A stretch of DNA of 64,000 bases from Diogma glabrata (taxonomy: Eukaryota > Arthropoda > Insecta > Diptera > Cylindrotomidae). Under the pieces are notes generated by a model. It worked only from the letters and a program-made list of their open reading frames with translations, searched no databases and had not been told where the DNA came from. Position 1 is the first letter of the stretch; each line of letters starts with the position of its first letter. Of this stretch, positions 1 to 12,370 are shown piece after piece. The position numbers and the translations under genes were made by a program. Location: NCBI GenBank assembly GCA_963693315.1, contig OY856188.1, positions 263,929,162 through 263,993,161 on the forward strand. The letters run 5' to 3'.

Positions 1-432
1 TCCATGTCCAATTTCATGTTTAATTACATTTACGTCATACAAACAACTAAATTTTTCTGTCTCAAAAAATTGGCTAAAAAAATAAATGAAATCATTTTTT
101 TGAAACACTTGACGATTTTTTTGACACACTTTCGGTACAGGTATCGAAGACATCGCCCTTTCTGCTCTTACCATTATAAGTAAGTATACCCATTTTTAAC
201 CTAAGTATACCCATTTTTAGAAACTAAAATTTTTAAAATCCCTTCAGCGGTTTTCTAGATTTCGTCGGTTGTGACGGCAGGCCGGCCGGCCGGCAGACAG
301 ACATACATTTTTTGTTTTTTTTGGAATCGTTATTACCTAAAATGTTGAGAAATGCCAAAAAAGTGGGGGTAAAAATTTCACTTTTGGCTCATCAATGTAA
401 ATACTTAGGTCTTTCAGACCGAAGTAATTATG
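1..432 (+). repeat. Family A interspersed repeat, right half (cut by window edge)
   Basis: Matches the right part of the longer copies at 56.7-58.6 kb (same strand) and 44.75-46.46 kb (opposite strand). Shared landmarks in order are a CATTTACGTCATA block, repeated TTTTTTTGACACACTT motifs, a CGGTACAGGTATCGAA block, a GACGGAC/GGCAGACAGACATACA stretch, AAAAAAGTGGGGGTAAAA, and the terminal GGTCTTTCAGACCGAAGTAAT. No coding potential is seen. The left half lies outside the window. Confidence 0.8.
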
Positions 433-1085
433 GTCAGCTTGATATCCGAACTTGACAACTTTAAACTTGACACTTCATGGCAACCAACATCTCTATTGAT
501 ACATAATCTCGGTAGAGGTCCCGAGTTGCGAACTTACAGTTTTGGGCAAAATTTTGACGACTAGCGCTACCATATGCCAATAATTTACTCCTTATCCATG
601 ATAGCTGCGTCGAGTTAGTTGATTTTTCAAAACAGCATTAAAATGTTTGGTAACAGTTTCCCGAATATTTGGTCTTTTATGCAGCCGCTAGAGATTCTTC
701 ATCTTTGTCTGTTGGACGCAAATCTAAAGACAATCATCCTGTTTTACATTTTAAAATTTTTGTAGTTCACTCAAAGATCACTACCCTTGAATCATTTGCT
801 GCAATGCCGGGAATCTGCCGCAATGTGAGACTGTCTCAGAGTCTGAATCTGATGCTTTTTTCATGAATCTATTCAACATGTTTAGCACTGAATCCCATCA
901 CATAGCTCAATATTATATTGTCAGTTTTCTTTTACTATACATTCAAAATGATTAATTAAAGAAAAAGTCTAACCGCACGCATTCCAAACAATGTATTGAA
1001 AAAGTGCTCTCCATCGGTAATCGAATCCTGCATCCTTGATTTACAAAGCTAGCAATTTATCATCTGAGCTGCAATGGTGACAAAA
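433..1085. other. Unassigned sequence
   Basis: Only one short frame (669-866) and no recognisable domain, splice context or repeat. Nothing supportable is seen here. Confidence 0.5.
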
Positions 1086-3400
1086 ACTGGGTTTGCCTGA
1101 CTCTGAGTCTGAGTGTGAGTCTGAGTACGAGTCTGAGTCCTCTAAGTCTGTGTGTGATTCTGGGTGTGAGTCTGAGTCCGAGTTCGTGTCTATGTCTGAA
1201 TCTGATTCTGAGTCTGAGTCTATGTGTAAATGTAAGTCTAAGTCTAAGTCTAACCCTAAGTCTCAGTCCGAGCCTAAGTCTTAGTCTAAGTCTAAGTCTA
1301 AGTCTGAGTCTAAGGATAAGGATAAGTCTAAGTCTAAGTTTAAGTATAAATCTAAATCTAGGTCCAAGTCTTACTCAAAGTCTAAGTTCAAGTCTTAGTT
1401 TAAGTCTAAGTCTAAATTTTATTATAAGTCTAAGTTTGAGTCTGCGTCTGAGTCTGTGTCTAAGTCTAAGTCTAAGCCTAAGTCCAAGTCCAAGTCCAAG
1501 TCCAAGTCCAAGTCCAAGTCCAAGTCCAAGTCCAAGTCCAAGTCCAAGTCCAAGTCCAAGTCCAAGTCCAGCTCCAAGTCGAAGTCCAAGTCCAAGTCCA
1601 AGTCCAAGTCCAAGTCCAGGTCAAAGTTCAAGTCCAAGTCCAAGTCTAAGTCCAAGTCCAAGTCCAAGTCCAAGTCCAAGTCTAAGTCCAAGTCCAAGTC
1701 CAAGTCCAAGTCCAAGTCCAAGTCCAAGTCCAAGTCCAAGTCCAAGTCCAAGTCCAAGTCCAAGTCCAAGTCCAAGTGCAAGTTCAAGTCCAAGTCCAAG
1801 TCCAAGTCCAAGTCCAAGTCCAAGTCCAAGTCCAAGTCCAAGTCCAAGTCCAAGTCCAAGTCCAAGTCCAAGTCCAAGTCCAAGTCCAAGTCCAAGTCCA
1901 AGTCCAAGTCCAAGTCCAAGTCCAAGTCCAAGTCCAAGTCCAAGTCCAAGTCCAAGTCCAAGTCCAAGTCCAAGTCCAAGTCCAAGTCCAAGTCCAAGTC
2001 CAAGTCCAAGTCCAAGTCCAAGTCCAAGTCCAAGTCCAAGTCCAAGTCCAAGTCCAAGTCCAAGTCCAAGTCCAAGTCCAAGTCCAAGTCCAAGTCCAAG
2101 TGCAAGTTCAAGTCCAAGTCCAAGTCCAAGTCCAAGTCCAAGTCCAAGTCCAAGTCCAAGTCCAAGTCCAAGTCCAAGTCCAAGTCCAAGTCCAAGTCCA
2201 AGTCCAAGTCCAAGTCCAAGTCCAAGTCCAAGTCCAAGTCCAAGTCCAAGTCCAAGTCCAAGTCCAAGTCCAAGTCCAAGTCCAAGTCCAAGTCCAAGTC
2301 CAAGTCCAAGTCCAAGTCCAAGTCCAAGTCCAAGTCCAAGTCCAAGTCCAAGTCCAAGTCCAAGTCCAAGTCCAAGTCCAAGTCCAAGTCCAAGTCCAAG
2401 TCCAAGTCCAAGTCCAAGTCCAAGTCCAAGTCCAAGTCCAAGTCCAAGTCCAAGTCCAAGTCCAAGTCCAAGTCCAAGTCCAAGTCCAAGTCCAAGTCCA
2501 AGTCCAAGTCCAAGTCCAAGTCCAAGTCCAAGTCCAAGTCCAAGTCCAAGCCCAAGTCCAAGTCCAAGTCCAAGTCCAAGTCCAAGTCCAAGTCCAAGTC
2601 CAAGTCCAAGTCCAAGTCCAAGTCCAAGTCCAAGTCCAAGTCCAAGTCCAAGTCCAAGTCCAAGTCCAAGTCCAAGTCCAAGTCCAAGTCCAAGTCCAAG
2701 TCCAAGTCCAAGTCCAAGTCCAAGTCCAAGTCCAAGTCCAAGTCCAAGTCCAAGTCCAAGTCCAAGTCCAAGTCCAAGTCCAAGTCCAAGTCCAAGTCCA
2801 AGTCCAAGTCCAAGTCCAAGTCCAAGTCCAAGTCCAAGTCCAAGTCCAAGTCCAAGTCCAAGTCCAAGTTCAAGCACAAGTCCAAGTCCAAGTCCAAGTC
2901 CAAGTCCAAGTCCAAGTCCAAGTCCAAGTCCAAGTCCAAGTCCAAGTCCAAGTCCAAGTCCAAGTCCAAGTCCAAGTCCAAGTCCAAGTCCAAGTCCAAG
3001 TCCAAGTCCAAGTCCAAGTCCAAGTCCAAGTCCAAGTCCACGTCCAAGTACAAGTCAAAGCCCAAGTCCAAGTCCAAGTTCAAGTCTAAGTCTAAGTCTA
3101 GGTCTAAATCTAAGTCCAAGTCCAAGTCTTAGTCTAAGTCTAAGTCTAAGTCCAAATCTAAGTCCAAGTCTAAGTCTAAGTCTAAATTTAAGTCTAAGTC
3201 TAAGTTTAAGTCTAAGTCTAAGCCTAAGTCTAAGTCTAAGCCGAAGTCTAAGTCTATGTCTAAGTCTAAGTCTAACTCTTAGTCTAAGTCTAAGTCCAAG
3301 TCTTAGTCTAAGTCATAAGAATAAGTCTAAGTCTAAATCTAAGTTTTAGTCTTAGTCTGAGTGTGAGTTGGCACCTGAATTAGAATCTGAGTCTGACTTA
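1086..3400. repeat. Long AAGTCC hexanucleotide tandem array
   Basis: A hexamer array of about 2.3 kb. The core at about 1480-3060 is almost pure AAGTCC. The flanks (1090-1480 and 3060-3400) are degenerate GAGTCT and AAGTCT units, so purity rises toward the middle, as expected when an array expands from within. A variant doublet TGCAAGTTC occurs at 1777 and again at 2101, exactly 324 bp (54 units) apart. All six frames stay open (Lys-Ser, Ser-Pro, Gln-Val, Leu-Asp, Leu-Gly, Thr-Trp dipeptides) simply because the unit contains no stop; I do not call a gene. An expressed SP/KS repeat protein cannot be excluded without RNA data but nothing flanking supports it. Confidence 0.95.
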
Positions 3401-3643
3401 TTATTTTGTGTGAATTCTACTCAGTTCTAATTTTCTTGCAATCCAAATAACTTGCGAATGGATAATTGGGATCCAATTTATTGGCGAATTCATATCAATA
3501 GATTCGTTTTATCAATAGATTCTGGTCTGATACTAGAAATTTTATCATTAATTTTTGGGGAGAATTTGCGTTATAAGATTAAGGGCCGTTATTAATAGAA
3601 TATAAAACAGATCCAATTAAAACTACTACCATCAAACTATGTT

Positions 3644-3730
3644 CAATAATATCATAACTAATTTGATTTACGTAATAATATCATAACCAATTTGATTTCC
3701 GTAATAATATCATAACTAATTTGATTTCCG
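3644..3730. repeat. Three 29-bp tandem units
   Basis: Unit TAATATCATAACTAATTTGA plus TTTCCGTAA, about three copies with one or two changes. Short local minisatellite in AT-rich intergenic sequence. Confidence 0.85.
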
Positions 3731-4139
3731 ATTTCAATTATATTATAAACAATTATTTGCAAATAACTAAATTCAATTGAAAAATATCTTTTTTTAGACA
3801 TTTTTTCCCAAAAATTTGCAACAAAAATTTTTTTTTTTTTAATTTTAAGTTATAGAAAAACATTTAAGGAACAAGAACGTTCCATGGCACCAGTATCCTA
3901 AAGTGCACCATTTACGAGTTATATCACTTACAAGGAAGCAAAAAAAACATATCCAGCCGAATTTGTTGGATAACTCCAGTCCCCAGGTTCCGAGCGAGTG
4001 AACTCGGCAGGTCCATTATGTGAGTACCATCTCCCAGAGATTAAAAAAAATTCCGACCTGCAACCGACAACAACACGTACAATCTGTAATTCTATGCGTT
4101 TAATGTATATTAACCATAAATTTCTTTATAAACATACAA

Positions 4140-5205
4140 GTATTTTATCTCATTGCAAACCACTCAAAAACCTCTATATTTATCGTTCAGCAATTTCAAA
4201 TTTTCGAAAACAAACAACCCATTATCTACCAATTTTATGTTCAATTACATTTAATGTTATACAAATAATTAATTTTATTTTTTCAAAAAGGTGCCTGATT
4301 GAATTGATTTCAAAAATTCATGACAAAATCAAACATTGAAACTTTGAAAATTCTTAAAATTCTTAAAATTGAAAATTCTTAAAATATAGCAAAAATTATA
4401 CCAAAATCACTAATACAAACTTTCTTCAAAATTCCAAAAATACTCCAAAAATTATAATAAAATCGAAAATTCAAACTTATTCAAAATTCCAAAATTATTC
4501 CAAAAATTAATCCAAAATCAAAAATTGCAACTAGTTTCAAAATTCTAAAATAATGCAAAAATCAAATTCTTAAAATGTTTTTTCAAAATTCCAAAATTTT
4601 TTAATAAAATCAAAAAGTTAAACATTTTTCAAAATTCTAAATATATTCCAAAAACTATTACAAAATCAAATATTCAAACTTTTTTCAAAATTCCAAAAAT
4701 ATTGCAAAAATTATAACAAAATCAAAATTTCAAACTTTTTCCAAAATTCTAAAAATATTCCAAAAATTATAATAAAATCAAAAAATGTATAAAAATATTT
4801 CTTTTGACACACTTAAAGGTATTTTTTTGACACACTTATAATACAATAATCAAGGTTTTGGTCTCACATACAGATAGCGACCATCAATACTTCACCACAT
4901 TCAATGTTGCTACTCAATATCACTGAAAATGAACGTTTTTAAGCAGAAAATAATTTTCTAGTTTTGAAATATTTCCGTTACAATTATGGAACCCAGTGTC
5001 CTTTCTGCTCTTCCCAATCACTAACATTATCTTAAGAAAACATATTTTTCGAATCACTTCTTGTAGTTTTCTTGTTTTGGTCAGCTGTGATGGCTTAGAA
5101 TCTGTAAGACCATAAACGTCGAGAAAATCCAAAAAAAAAACGGAGGTAAAATTTTTACTTTTGGCTCGTGATTGTAACACTAAAGGCTAAGGTCTATCTA
5201 TTTCA
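4140..5205 (+). repeat. Family A interspersed repeat, diverged copy
   Basis: The ACTCAAAAACCTCTA block near 4165 corresponds to the same block (reverse strand) near 46190. It is followed by an array of about 55-bp units (CAAAATTCCAAAAATA type, 4340-4790), then GACACACTT motifs, the GACCATCAA and AAAATGAACGTTTTT blocks, and a degraded right end (ACTTTTGGCTCGTGATTGTAA). Not coding; the short frames on both strands here are fortuitous. Confidence 0.75.
4340..4790 (+). repeat. About 55-bp tandem array inside family A
   Basis: Successive CAAAATTCC starts at 4427, 4482 and 4538 give a 55-56 bp period. Units diverge by substitutions and small indels. The same array type recurs in every longer family A copy. 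Confidence 0.8.
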
Positions 5206-6424
5206 TAAATTATATTCTTTAATTGAATCAATAGAATTTAATGATATTAACAATTTTGCCATTGTTTTAATGATACAATTTAAAACAAACAAAAATAGAA
5301 ATCAAATGTTTTAAATATTTGACTTATGTGTGGAAAATAATAATAACATTAGATAATTTTCTTAATATTATGAAACGAGGCAGATAAAAAATATTATAGA
5401 TTTATACTAATTTTTATAAATCACTAAGATTAATTATTCAAAGTGCCCGTTTGTTTTTTTGTTTGTTTTTATTACCATCACTAAAAAAGTTTTTTTCGAA
5501 CATAATATTAAATGAAAATAAATTAAAATTTATCAATTTAATATTGCAAAAGCATTATTTCATAAAAAGTTATATGCAACCGGCAAAATATTTTTTCATT
5601 CTTATTATTTCCTGTTACTATTACAACATTACTATTCCTATGTTCTTACTATATTCCTTACTATTTCTTTATTATATTTTGTTCGGCTTCGTTTTTCATT
5701 ATTCGTAAAAGACCGAAAATATAAAGAAATTCTAATGATTTTTAAATGTCTTGTATATTTCTTATTTTTGACCTACGAGCCTGACAACTCTCCTCTACTC
5801 TCATCCGCCTGAAGCCAGTTCCTCTTAGTTCCATTCCATTTCTAGTGTGCTGGATCATGGAGTAAAACGTATCGTGCCTAGTTGATCTACTTGTCTACAA
5901 CAACTCATCTGGGGCCCTTCGAAAAAAATAATTTTGTAAGAATTAAAAATCGCAGGATGAGGGAGTGAACGTCAAAAAGCGACGTTTCCTCCTTCAAAGA
6001 GGTTTAGTATTATACTAAAAGAAAACCTGAATGGGGCGATTATAGATAGAGAGGAAGAGGACACATAGCTTGTGCAAAATGGGATAGAGTGGAAATTGCG
6101 CTGCCTAATTTCTGCTTAATTCTTAATGTAAACTCAGTTCCATCAACCTTTTCTTGACTGTTGAAACAAAGTATGGTACCACTGTTCTATAAGTTGATAG
6201 TTTGTAAGGACTTGCGGGCAGCGGACAGTCCTGTTCTACATATTTCGCTGAGTGCGCCTCTGGAAGTAATCAAAATAGATAAAAGCCACAGCAGACGGAG
6301 AGCTTGAACGAAAAAATAGGAAGATTTGAAGAATAAAAGAGGCGGTAGGTAGCTCGCGACAACTTACCGTTGTTATTATCAAAGAGTCGCTTGCCCACCG
6401 GGGCATTTTTAATAGTAAGATCTT
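5206..6424. other. Unassigned AT-rich sequence
   Basis: Very AT-rich to about 5750, then a more balanced segment (5760-6420). A frame at 5451-5708 is Leu/Phe/Ile-rich only because of base composition. A CCTACGAGCCTGACAAC motif at 5771 resembles the start of the small repeat at 27.06 kb. No gene recognised. Confidence 0.4.
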
Positions 6425-7447
6425 GTCCTGGCTACAGATGTAAAAGTATTATTAGCCATGGTAAAATTACCGGTAAAATTGGTAATATTACGTAATATTA
6501 CTTAGGGTTGGTAAAATTGGTAAAATTGGAATAAAATTTGAATAATCTTAATTAACTAAAAATTAAAGTTTGTGCTTTTTTGTTGAGAACATCTCAGCTG
6601 ATCGATCGGTTTTCAGCTGAATACCCATAAATGTAGATAATTTTAACGTCTCTACGTGTTGTCACAAAGTAGAGTAATTTAGGCAAACATTTATTTTATC
6701 TACTGGTGTCGATCGGTGGGTTGGAATGGGCAGTTTTTTCCCTGATTTTGACAGTTTCCTGATTATCCGTCTTAATCACCCTCAAAGGTCACTCGTGTAG
6801 TAATTTTGTACACCTTCCAATTATACATTGTACGATCAGCAGCAACAGAACCGCAACGCAATAAACCATTATCAATGCTTCGTTGTAAATTTTTGCTGTG
6901 AAACGCACGTTTATATTTAAATATTCCTTGCGTTTTTGAAGACAAATATTTTCAGCAATTTGCGATTTGTATTTTCCCATGAACGAGAAAGAAACAATGC
7001 ATGAATAAGATTTTGATAAGACGTGGTGCACACGTAATTAATACATTTATTCCAGTGTCGGCCGTGGCAAGTGTTGTACACGAAAAGTAACATGTGTAAT
7101 GCCGTTGACAATTCTCAATTGCAGGAAAAGCTTGATTGCGATCCATTGCGTACAGACTAAATAAAGTAATCTTCATTGAAAATGCTTGGTTATCTGTCAA
7201 TTTGCTCTTTGCATTTGAGCCATTGAAATGCATTTCTACTTCTATTCGATGTGTTATACCTAAACATTTTCGAATACGTCAGTGTTTTCAAAAACTCATA
7301 ATTTTACATAACAGTGAAGAAAGCAGTTACCGTTGAAGCCAGTGTGTTCAGGATTTGTTGCATTTTTGCAGCTGTGAAAATGGCGGCCAGCCTATTTTCT
7401 AGATGTCCTGCTAACAGAACAACAGCTGAACTTCGTTCATGGATGGG

Positions 7448-7456
7448 GTATAAAAG
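7448..7456 (+). promoter_or_regulatory. TATA-box-like motif
   Basis: TATAAAAGG preceded by GATGGGG, a textbook core-promoter match, inside the hAT-like element. No open reading frame of note follows, and a single motif in AT-rich DNA is weak evidence. Confidence 0.2.
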
Positions 7457-7680
7457 GATTTGCCATTGTTTCATATGTATCTTGCTGTCTTTAATAATCT
7501 ACGAGTGAGGATATTTACCCTCGATAATAATATATTTGATATGCATTTTATGTTTTTAGGTAGATTTCATATAAAAATCTACCTATTGCAATGGGCTTCA
7601 TCTCGGAATTTCGGAAAAATTTTGATGCCAAACGACTATATGTGATAAATGGAGATGGAAAAACAAAAAAAAAAAAAATT

Positions 7681-7920
<240 letters not shown>

Positions 7921-9179
7921 CGATATGAGGTATAACGGAATTTAGCGGCACTCTCACGGTCGCATTTTTCGACCTACATCAAAATAATTTTTTGTGTATG
8001 TTTCGGCAAATAATGTCTTGGACAAGTTCGTGAACTGGCCATATCCGGGTACCGGTTAAGCGGCTAGAGCCTAAAAACTCGAATAATCTAGGGCACTTTA
8101 ACTTCCGTTTGAATAATAATATTTTAATAAAATTTAAAAATATTGAATATTTGAACCTTTTTTTATCATTTTTATCCTGATGACAACCTTGGCGTTTCAG
8201 GTTTCTCAAAAATCAGCTGTTTTAAAAATTAACTAAACTTTGCTGTCCTTGATCTAGCTGAAATGGTGAAGCTCATATTTGAAAACTTTTTTTCACGTAC
8301 TTAAAATATAAATCTTTCCAAAATTTTCAAAAAAAATAGTTCAAGTTTAACGGTTGAGACCCTAGGTCTGTGGAAATGAAAACAAACGCAAAAAGCAATG
8401 CTTTCATCATGTTTCAGTTTATGTTATTTAAATTCATTTTAGCTTTTAAAAATACTTTTCAACTATAGCCTCAAAAAATTTCAGCTTTCTAACCCAAAAG
8501 GTTCCATTTTTATAAGCGTTATAATGAACCTCTTGCAAAAAAATATCAAGCCATTTAATACCATAGAAAAATTATCAAAATCTCTTTTGTTTTTATATTT
8601 TTTACTAAGTAACCGTTTGAAAAAAGATTAAATAAGAACAAAAAACACAACAACAAAAGATTATTTTGAAATAAAATTGTTTGATAATGTTTGATCATAA
8701 ATTATGTGTGATGGTATAATTGTAGTTGTGACGTAGTTCATTTGATCTTTGGTGGATTTAATATGTTATTAAAAGTAGTTTAAACCAACTTAAATAAAAC
8801 TGTTCCGAAATTGTATTGATGGAGTTAGTTCGGATAATGTATTTAATTTGGTTCGATAATTTTTTTGAATTATTCTGTTTCTACTTATATTTTTTATTTA
8901 AACTAATCTGACTTATCTAATTTCATTTGGACACAAAACCGTCTGACCCCAAAATCTACCTATTTCTAGCGGATATACCTGCCGCTGGGATTTTTTAAAA
9001 CTAGAAATGATTGTGATAGTCATCGATTTTGAATTAAATGAAATTGCAACAATATTTAAATGTTTTGAAAAAGTTTTATATTTTACCAATCTTACCAATT
9101 TTACCAATCTTACCGGTAATTTTACGGTAAAATTACCACAAATATATTTTACCGGTAAATTTACATCTGTAGTCCTGGC

Positions 9180-10899
9180 ATACATTTTTCCGCACCATAC
9201 AACTTAATATATATGGGCAAAGCTTAACCAAAACCTCTGCTACGATAGCATGAAGAGAAGGAGAAGTATCTGGCTAAATCTTGTATCAGTTACAAGACCG
9301 AACAAGAAGACGCTGTAGTAAAGGTTACGCTTGGTAGTCACGCATTCGAGGAATGAATGAGCTAGGTCAACATAATTAACCTTATGATGTCGCCCGAATC
9401 TGCAATGGGAAGCGACACTACTGTGGTGGAGAGAGTAGTCAGTGCATTGAAATTACACTATAAATGCTCCAAATTAACATACACCGCTAAAACCCGATTC
9501 GAGGACACTTTTAAGCCGACTCTCAAGGACGGGTTAGAACAATTTGCTGATTTAGGAGCCGTGCACATCTAAGAATTTACCATCCTGGCTCCAAACATGC
9601 ACTCATAGACACCTCTAAGTGGAGTAAAGTAAGATAAAAACTTGTATTTTAGCTCAAAATAACGAATATTTTCTTATTACCCAAGTATAGTAACAACGGT
9701 ATGGTAGCCATCAGCGTGGAGATCAACCAAAACCCATTGTGGTTAATAACCGCATATTTGGCGTATGATTCCCAAAGAACACTGCTCTCGAAAAATCTGG
9801 CTACTATACTGATATAGGCAAGGGTTTGGTCATATGCAATATTGTCAAAGCTCATCATGTCATCTGGAGAAATCAGACACCAACGTGACATAAAGACGTG
9901 ACTTAATTTTTAAATATTTACTTTAGCCACTAATCTTACACCCAAAAAAATAAAGGAAACTTTTAAAAATTTTTATAAATATACAACACACAAATTTTTT
10001 TGATGAAACTACAATTTTTCGTTCAAATCAAAAAATAATTTGTAAACCAAATGAATGTGTGTCTTTAACAAATGAGTTTTTTGGTAAGCTTACAAAAATT
10101 TTGTGAGTTGTATATTTATAAAAAAATTTGTAAAATTTACTTAGTTCTTTTAGTGTATTGTACATGCAATATTGACTGCAAACCAACAGTCGTCTTACAA
10201 AGAGGGAGTGGGAGCTCTATAAAATAGGTTTTGAGGTAACATTCACACAAACGGCCTTGAAACATTCTCAGACTGTCCGACCACAACAGATTGGTAGGGC
10301 AACTAACAGCTATACAAAACTAATATGAAATATGAATGTGAAATGAAGATCTATCCATAAAACTTCTCAGAAAGGTTTCCCATTTGGCATAAATGCTTAT
10401 TTTTAGTAGTTACAAATTTTACGAATAAGCATCGTTTTATTTGCAACTAGCCGGTATTTTTCGACTATTCCTCTCTGAAGTGGCTGAAACTGGATTTACT
10501 AAGAAAAATAGTCATCCAAAAAATATATTTTACGTGTTAAATATTTCTAGACAACAATGATTCTCATTAGTTTGTTTGTCAAAACAATATGGTAAAACAC
10601 TGTACCAAAATAATTTTCATTGTCTAACAAAATTTAATGATTTTTTTGACATACATACTGTGTTATCGCGCTTTTGATCTTTTATATAGAGCAATTCCAC
10701 GTCACTGCAACAGCATTTGTTCTAGCATCCAGACTAACCCCCTCCGATTTCGATGAAATTTCATACACTGATAGCCAATGACAAAATAAAAATACTAATT
10801 CTTTCGAAGAATTAAATTTCGCTCTGGGGAAGACACATGGTGGCGGCAAAGTTTTACGGGTTGGCGAAACATTAGTATCTTTGGCTGACGATTGCTAAC
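9180..10899. other. Unassigned sequence between two DNA elements
   Basis: Contains a 62-residue frame at 9384-9572 (+) and an 80-residue frame at 9649-9891 (-) ending in a hydrophobic stretch. I recognise neither, and neither has a convincing start context or neighbour. The inverted pair CAAATTTTTTTGATG (about 9990) and TTTTTGGTAAGC with related AT blocks around 10080-10150 suggests a small decayed foldback, too degraded to define. Confidence 0.35.
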
Positions 10900-11537
10900 G
10901 ATTGACTTAACCGATTTAGTCATTTAGCTCATTAGAAAGGTAATTAATAGACCTTATGAAAATTTTTTTTTTTAAATTTTTGAAAACTGTGTTAAACTTA
11001 AATAACATTTTCAAAGATGGCGCTGTTTTTGTTTTTTAAAAAATGCATTTATTTAACTAAAATCGCCTGAATTCTTGTTTTATAGAAATTTAATTATTTT
11101 GAGGATACAAGTTAAGTGTTTGAGGGTGTGGATGCTTTTTACATAATTGACTTTTTCTCCCATTTCTACCTGTCCGAAATTAATTATAAATGAATTAAAA
11201 CTGATGCTGAGAAGTAAATTGTGAGAAAAATTATGTGAAATAAAATGCATATTGGATAGAATTCATATAATAATTAACTCCTTATTTTTATTCTAAGTTG
11301 TGTAATAAAAACAATATACATTTATTAGTAATATAAAATAATATAAAAGAAATTAAAAATATAAAATGAATTTACATTGCATATTAACGGCTTATCTGAA
11401 AAATCCTAGTTTTAGCTGAAGTAAAGTAAATGTTGGTGAGCAATGTTTTTTCATCTTTGGGTATGATCGCATGAAATGATTGTGTACCTTTTATAGTAAC
11501 AGTCTCTGTATCTTGCTTCTAGCCGTGACTTCATTTC
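10900..11537 (+). repeat. Left inverted arm of the 10.9-13.1 kb element
   Basis: Aligns by eye along its whole length with the reverse complement of 12371-13137. The inner limit is TGACTTCATTTC, opposite GAAATGAAGTCA at 12371. Confidence 0.85.
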
Positions 11538-11685
11538 TATATAATTTTTACTGGTATATGGTGAAATGAAATTTGTAAGTTGTAGTAGATTACATGATGA
11601 ATGTCAATGTGTGGAATGTGTTGGAAATCTTAAAGAACGGGCTGATAAATAACATGAAAGTTATAAAACTAATGGAATTTTTTAG

Positions 11686-12253
11686 GTGAAATACATGCAA
11701 TGGAATACCACCGATCGATGCAATTTGGACACGATTATCGATTCTTCTTCAGCGTTTATACATAAATTAACACACAGGTTAAAATTATTAATGCCTTGCC
11801 ATTTTATGGCACATCAACAGCTCACGTATTTGGAAAACGCAGAAGCAAACTTGATAGCGGGAGAGTGCTTAGTACTTGGCGATTTTTCATTAAAAGTTAT
11901 CATTAAAATAATTCGCAAGCTACGATACAACCGTTTTTAATGTATTATAATTCACCTACTAGTCAAGGTATTTATCACGTAAGTTTTGTCATTATCTCTG
12001 ATATAACTGAACATGATAGTGTGGTAGTGTATCTATTCATATCACAAATGATTGATTTTATAAAAGCTAAAATAAACCACCATGAAAAAAAGTCTATATG
12101 ACTGATGGTGCTGGATCTCAGTATAAAAATAAATATAGTTTTATAAATCTATGTTACCACAAACTAGACTTTAATATAGACGCAGAGTGGTACTTCTACG
12201 CTACCAGTCATGGAAAAGGACCATGTGATGGAATAGGAGGTAAATTGAAATGA
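11686..12253 (+). pseudogene. Broken gene of a CDGxGG / NNSQATIxPF transposon-type protein family
   Basis: Three colinear segments in different frames. First, 11686-11890 reads MQWNTTDRCNLDTI ... GECLVLGDF. Second, 11907-12100 reads NNSQATIQPFLMYY ... SFVIISDITEHDSVVVY. Third, 12095-12253 reads MTDGAGSQYKN ... HGKGPCDGIGGKLK and then stops. From memory, this order (TTDRCTL, GEF.V..DFAENY, WNN.QATIHPFVVYY, SFV.ISD...HD, SDG..SQYKN, ATSHGKG.CDG.GG..KR) is that of an uncharacterised protein recurring in high copy in insect and cnidarian genomes. Acidic residues in GDF, ISD and TDG would suit a DDE-type nuclease, but that is inference. At least two frameshifts and a premature stop make it non-functional. 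Its position between inverted arms supports a transposon origin. Confidence 0.7.
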
Positions 12254-12370
12254 GGTGCTCATCGATAAAGTTTGTCTATCAAGAATATTATTCACACCCC
12301 TTTGGATCTTTATGAATGGGCAACAAAATCAACAATGAATTTTCCATATACCAATAAAAATTGTTAAACA

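Noticed and set aside
1115..3349. Open frames of up to 744 residues in the hexamer array (SP, KS, LD, LG, QV repeats)
   Set aside because: The unit lacks stops in every frame, so all are open by construction. No start context, flanking coding sequence or domain supports a gene.
4340..4790. CRISPR-like array
   Set aside because: The 55-bp units are contiguous, AT-rich and diverged, with no conserved repeat and unique spacer alternation; the host is eukaryotic.
9384..9891. Frames of 62 (+) and 80 (-) residues as genes
   Set aside because: Unrecognised, short and without promoter or exon context.
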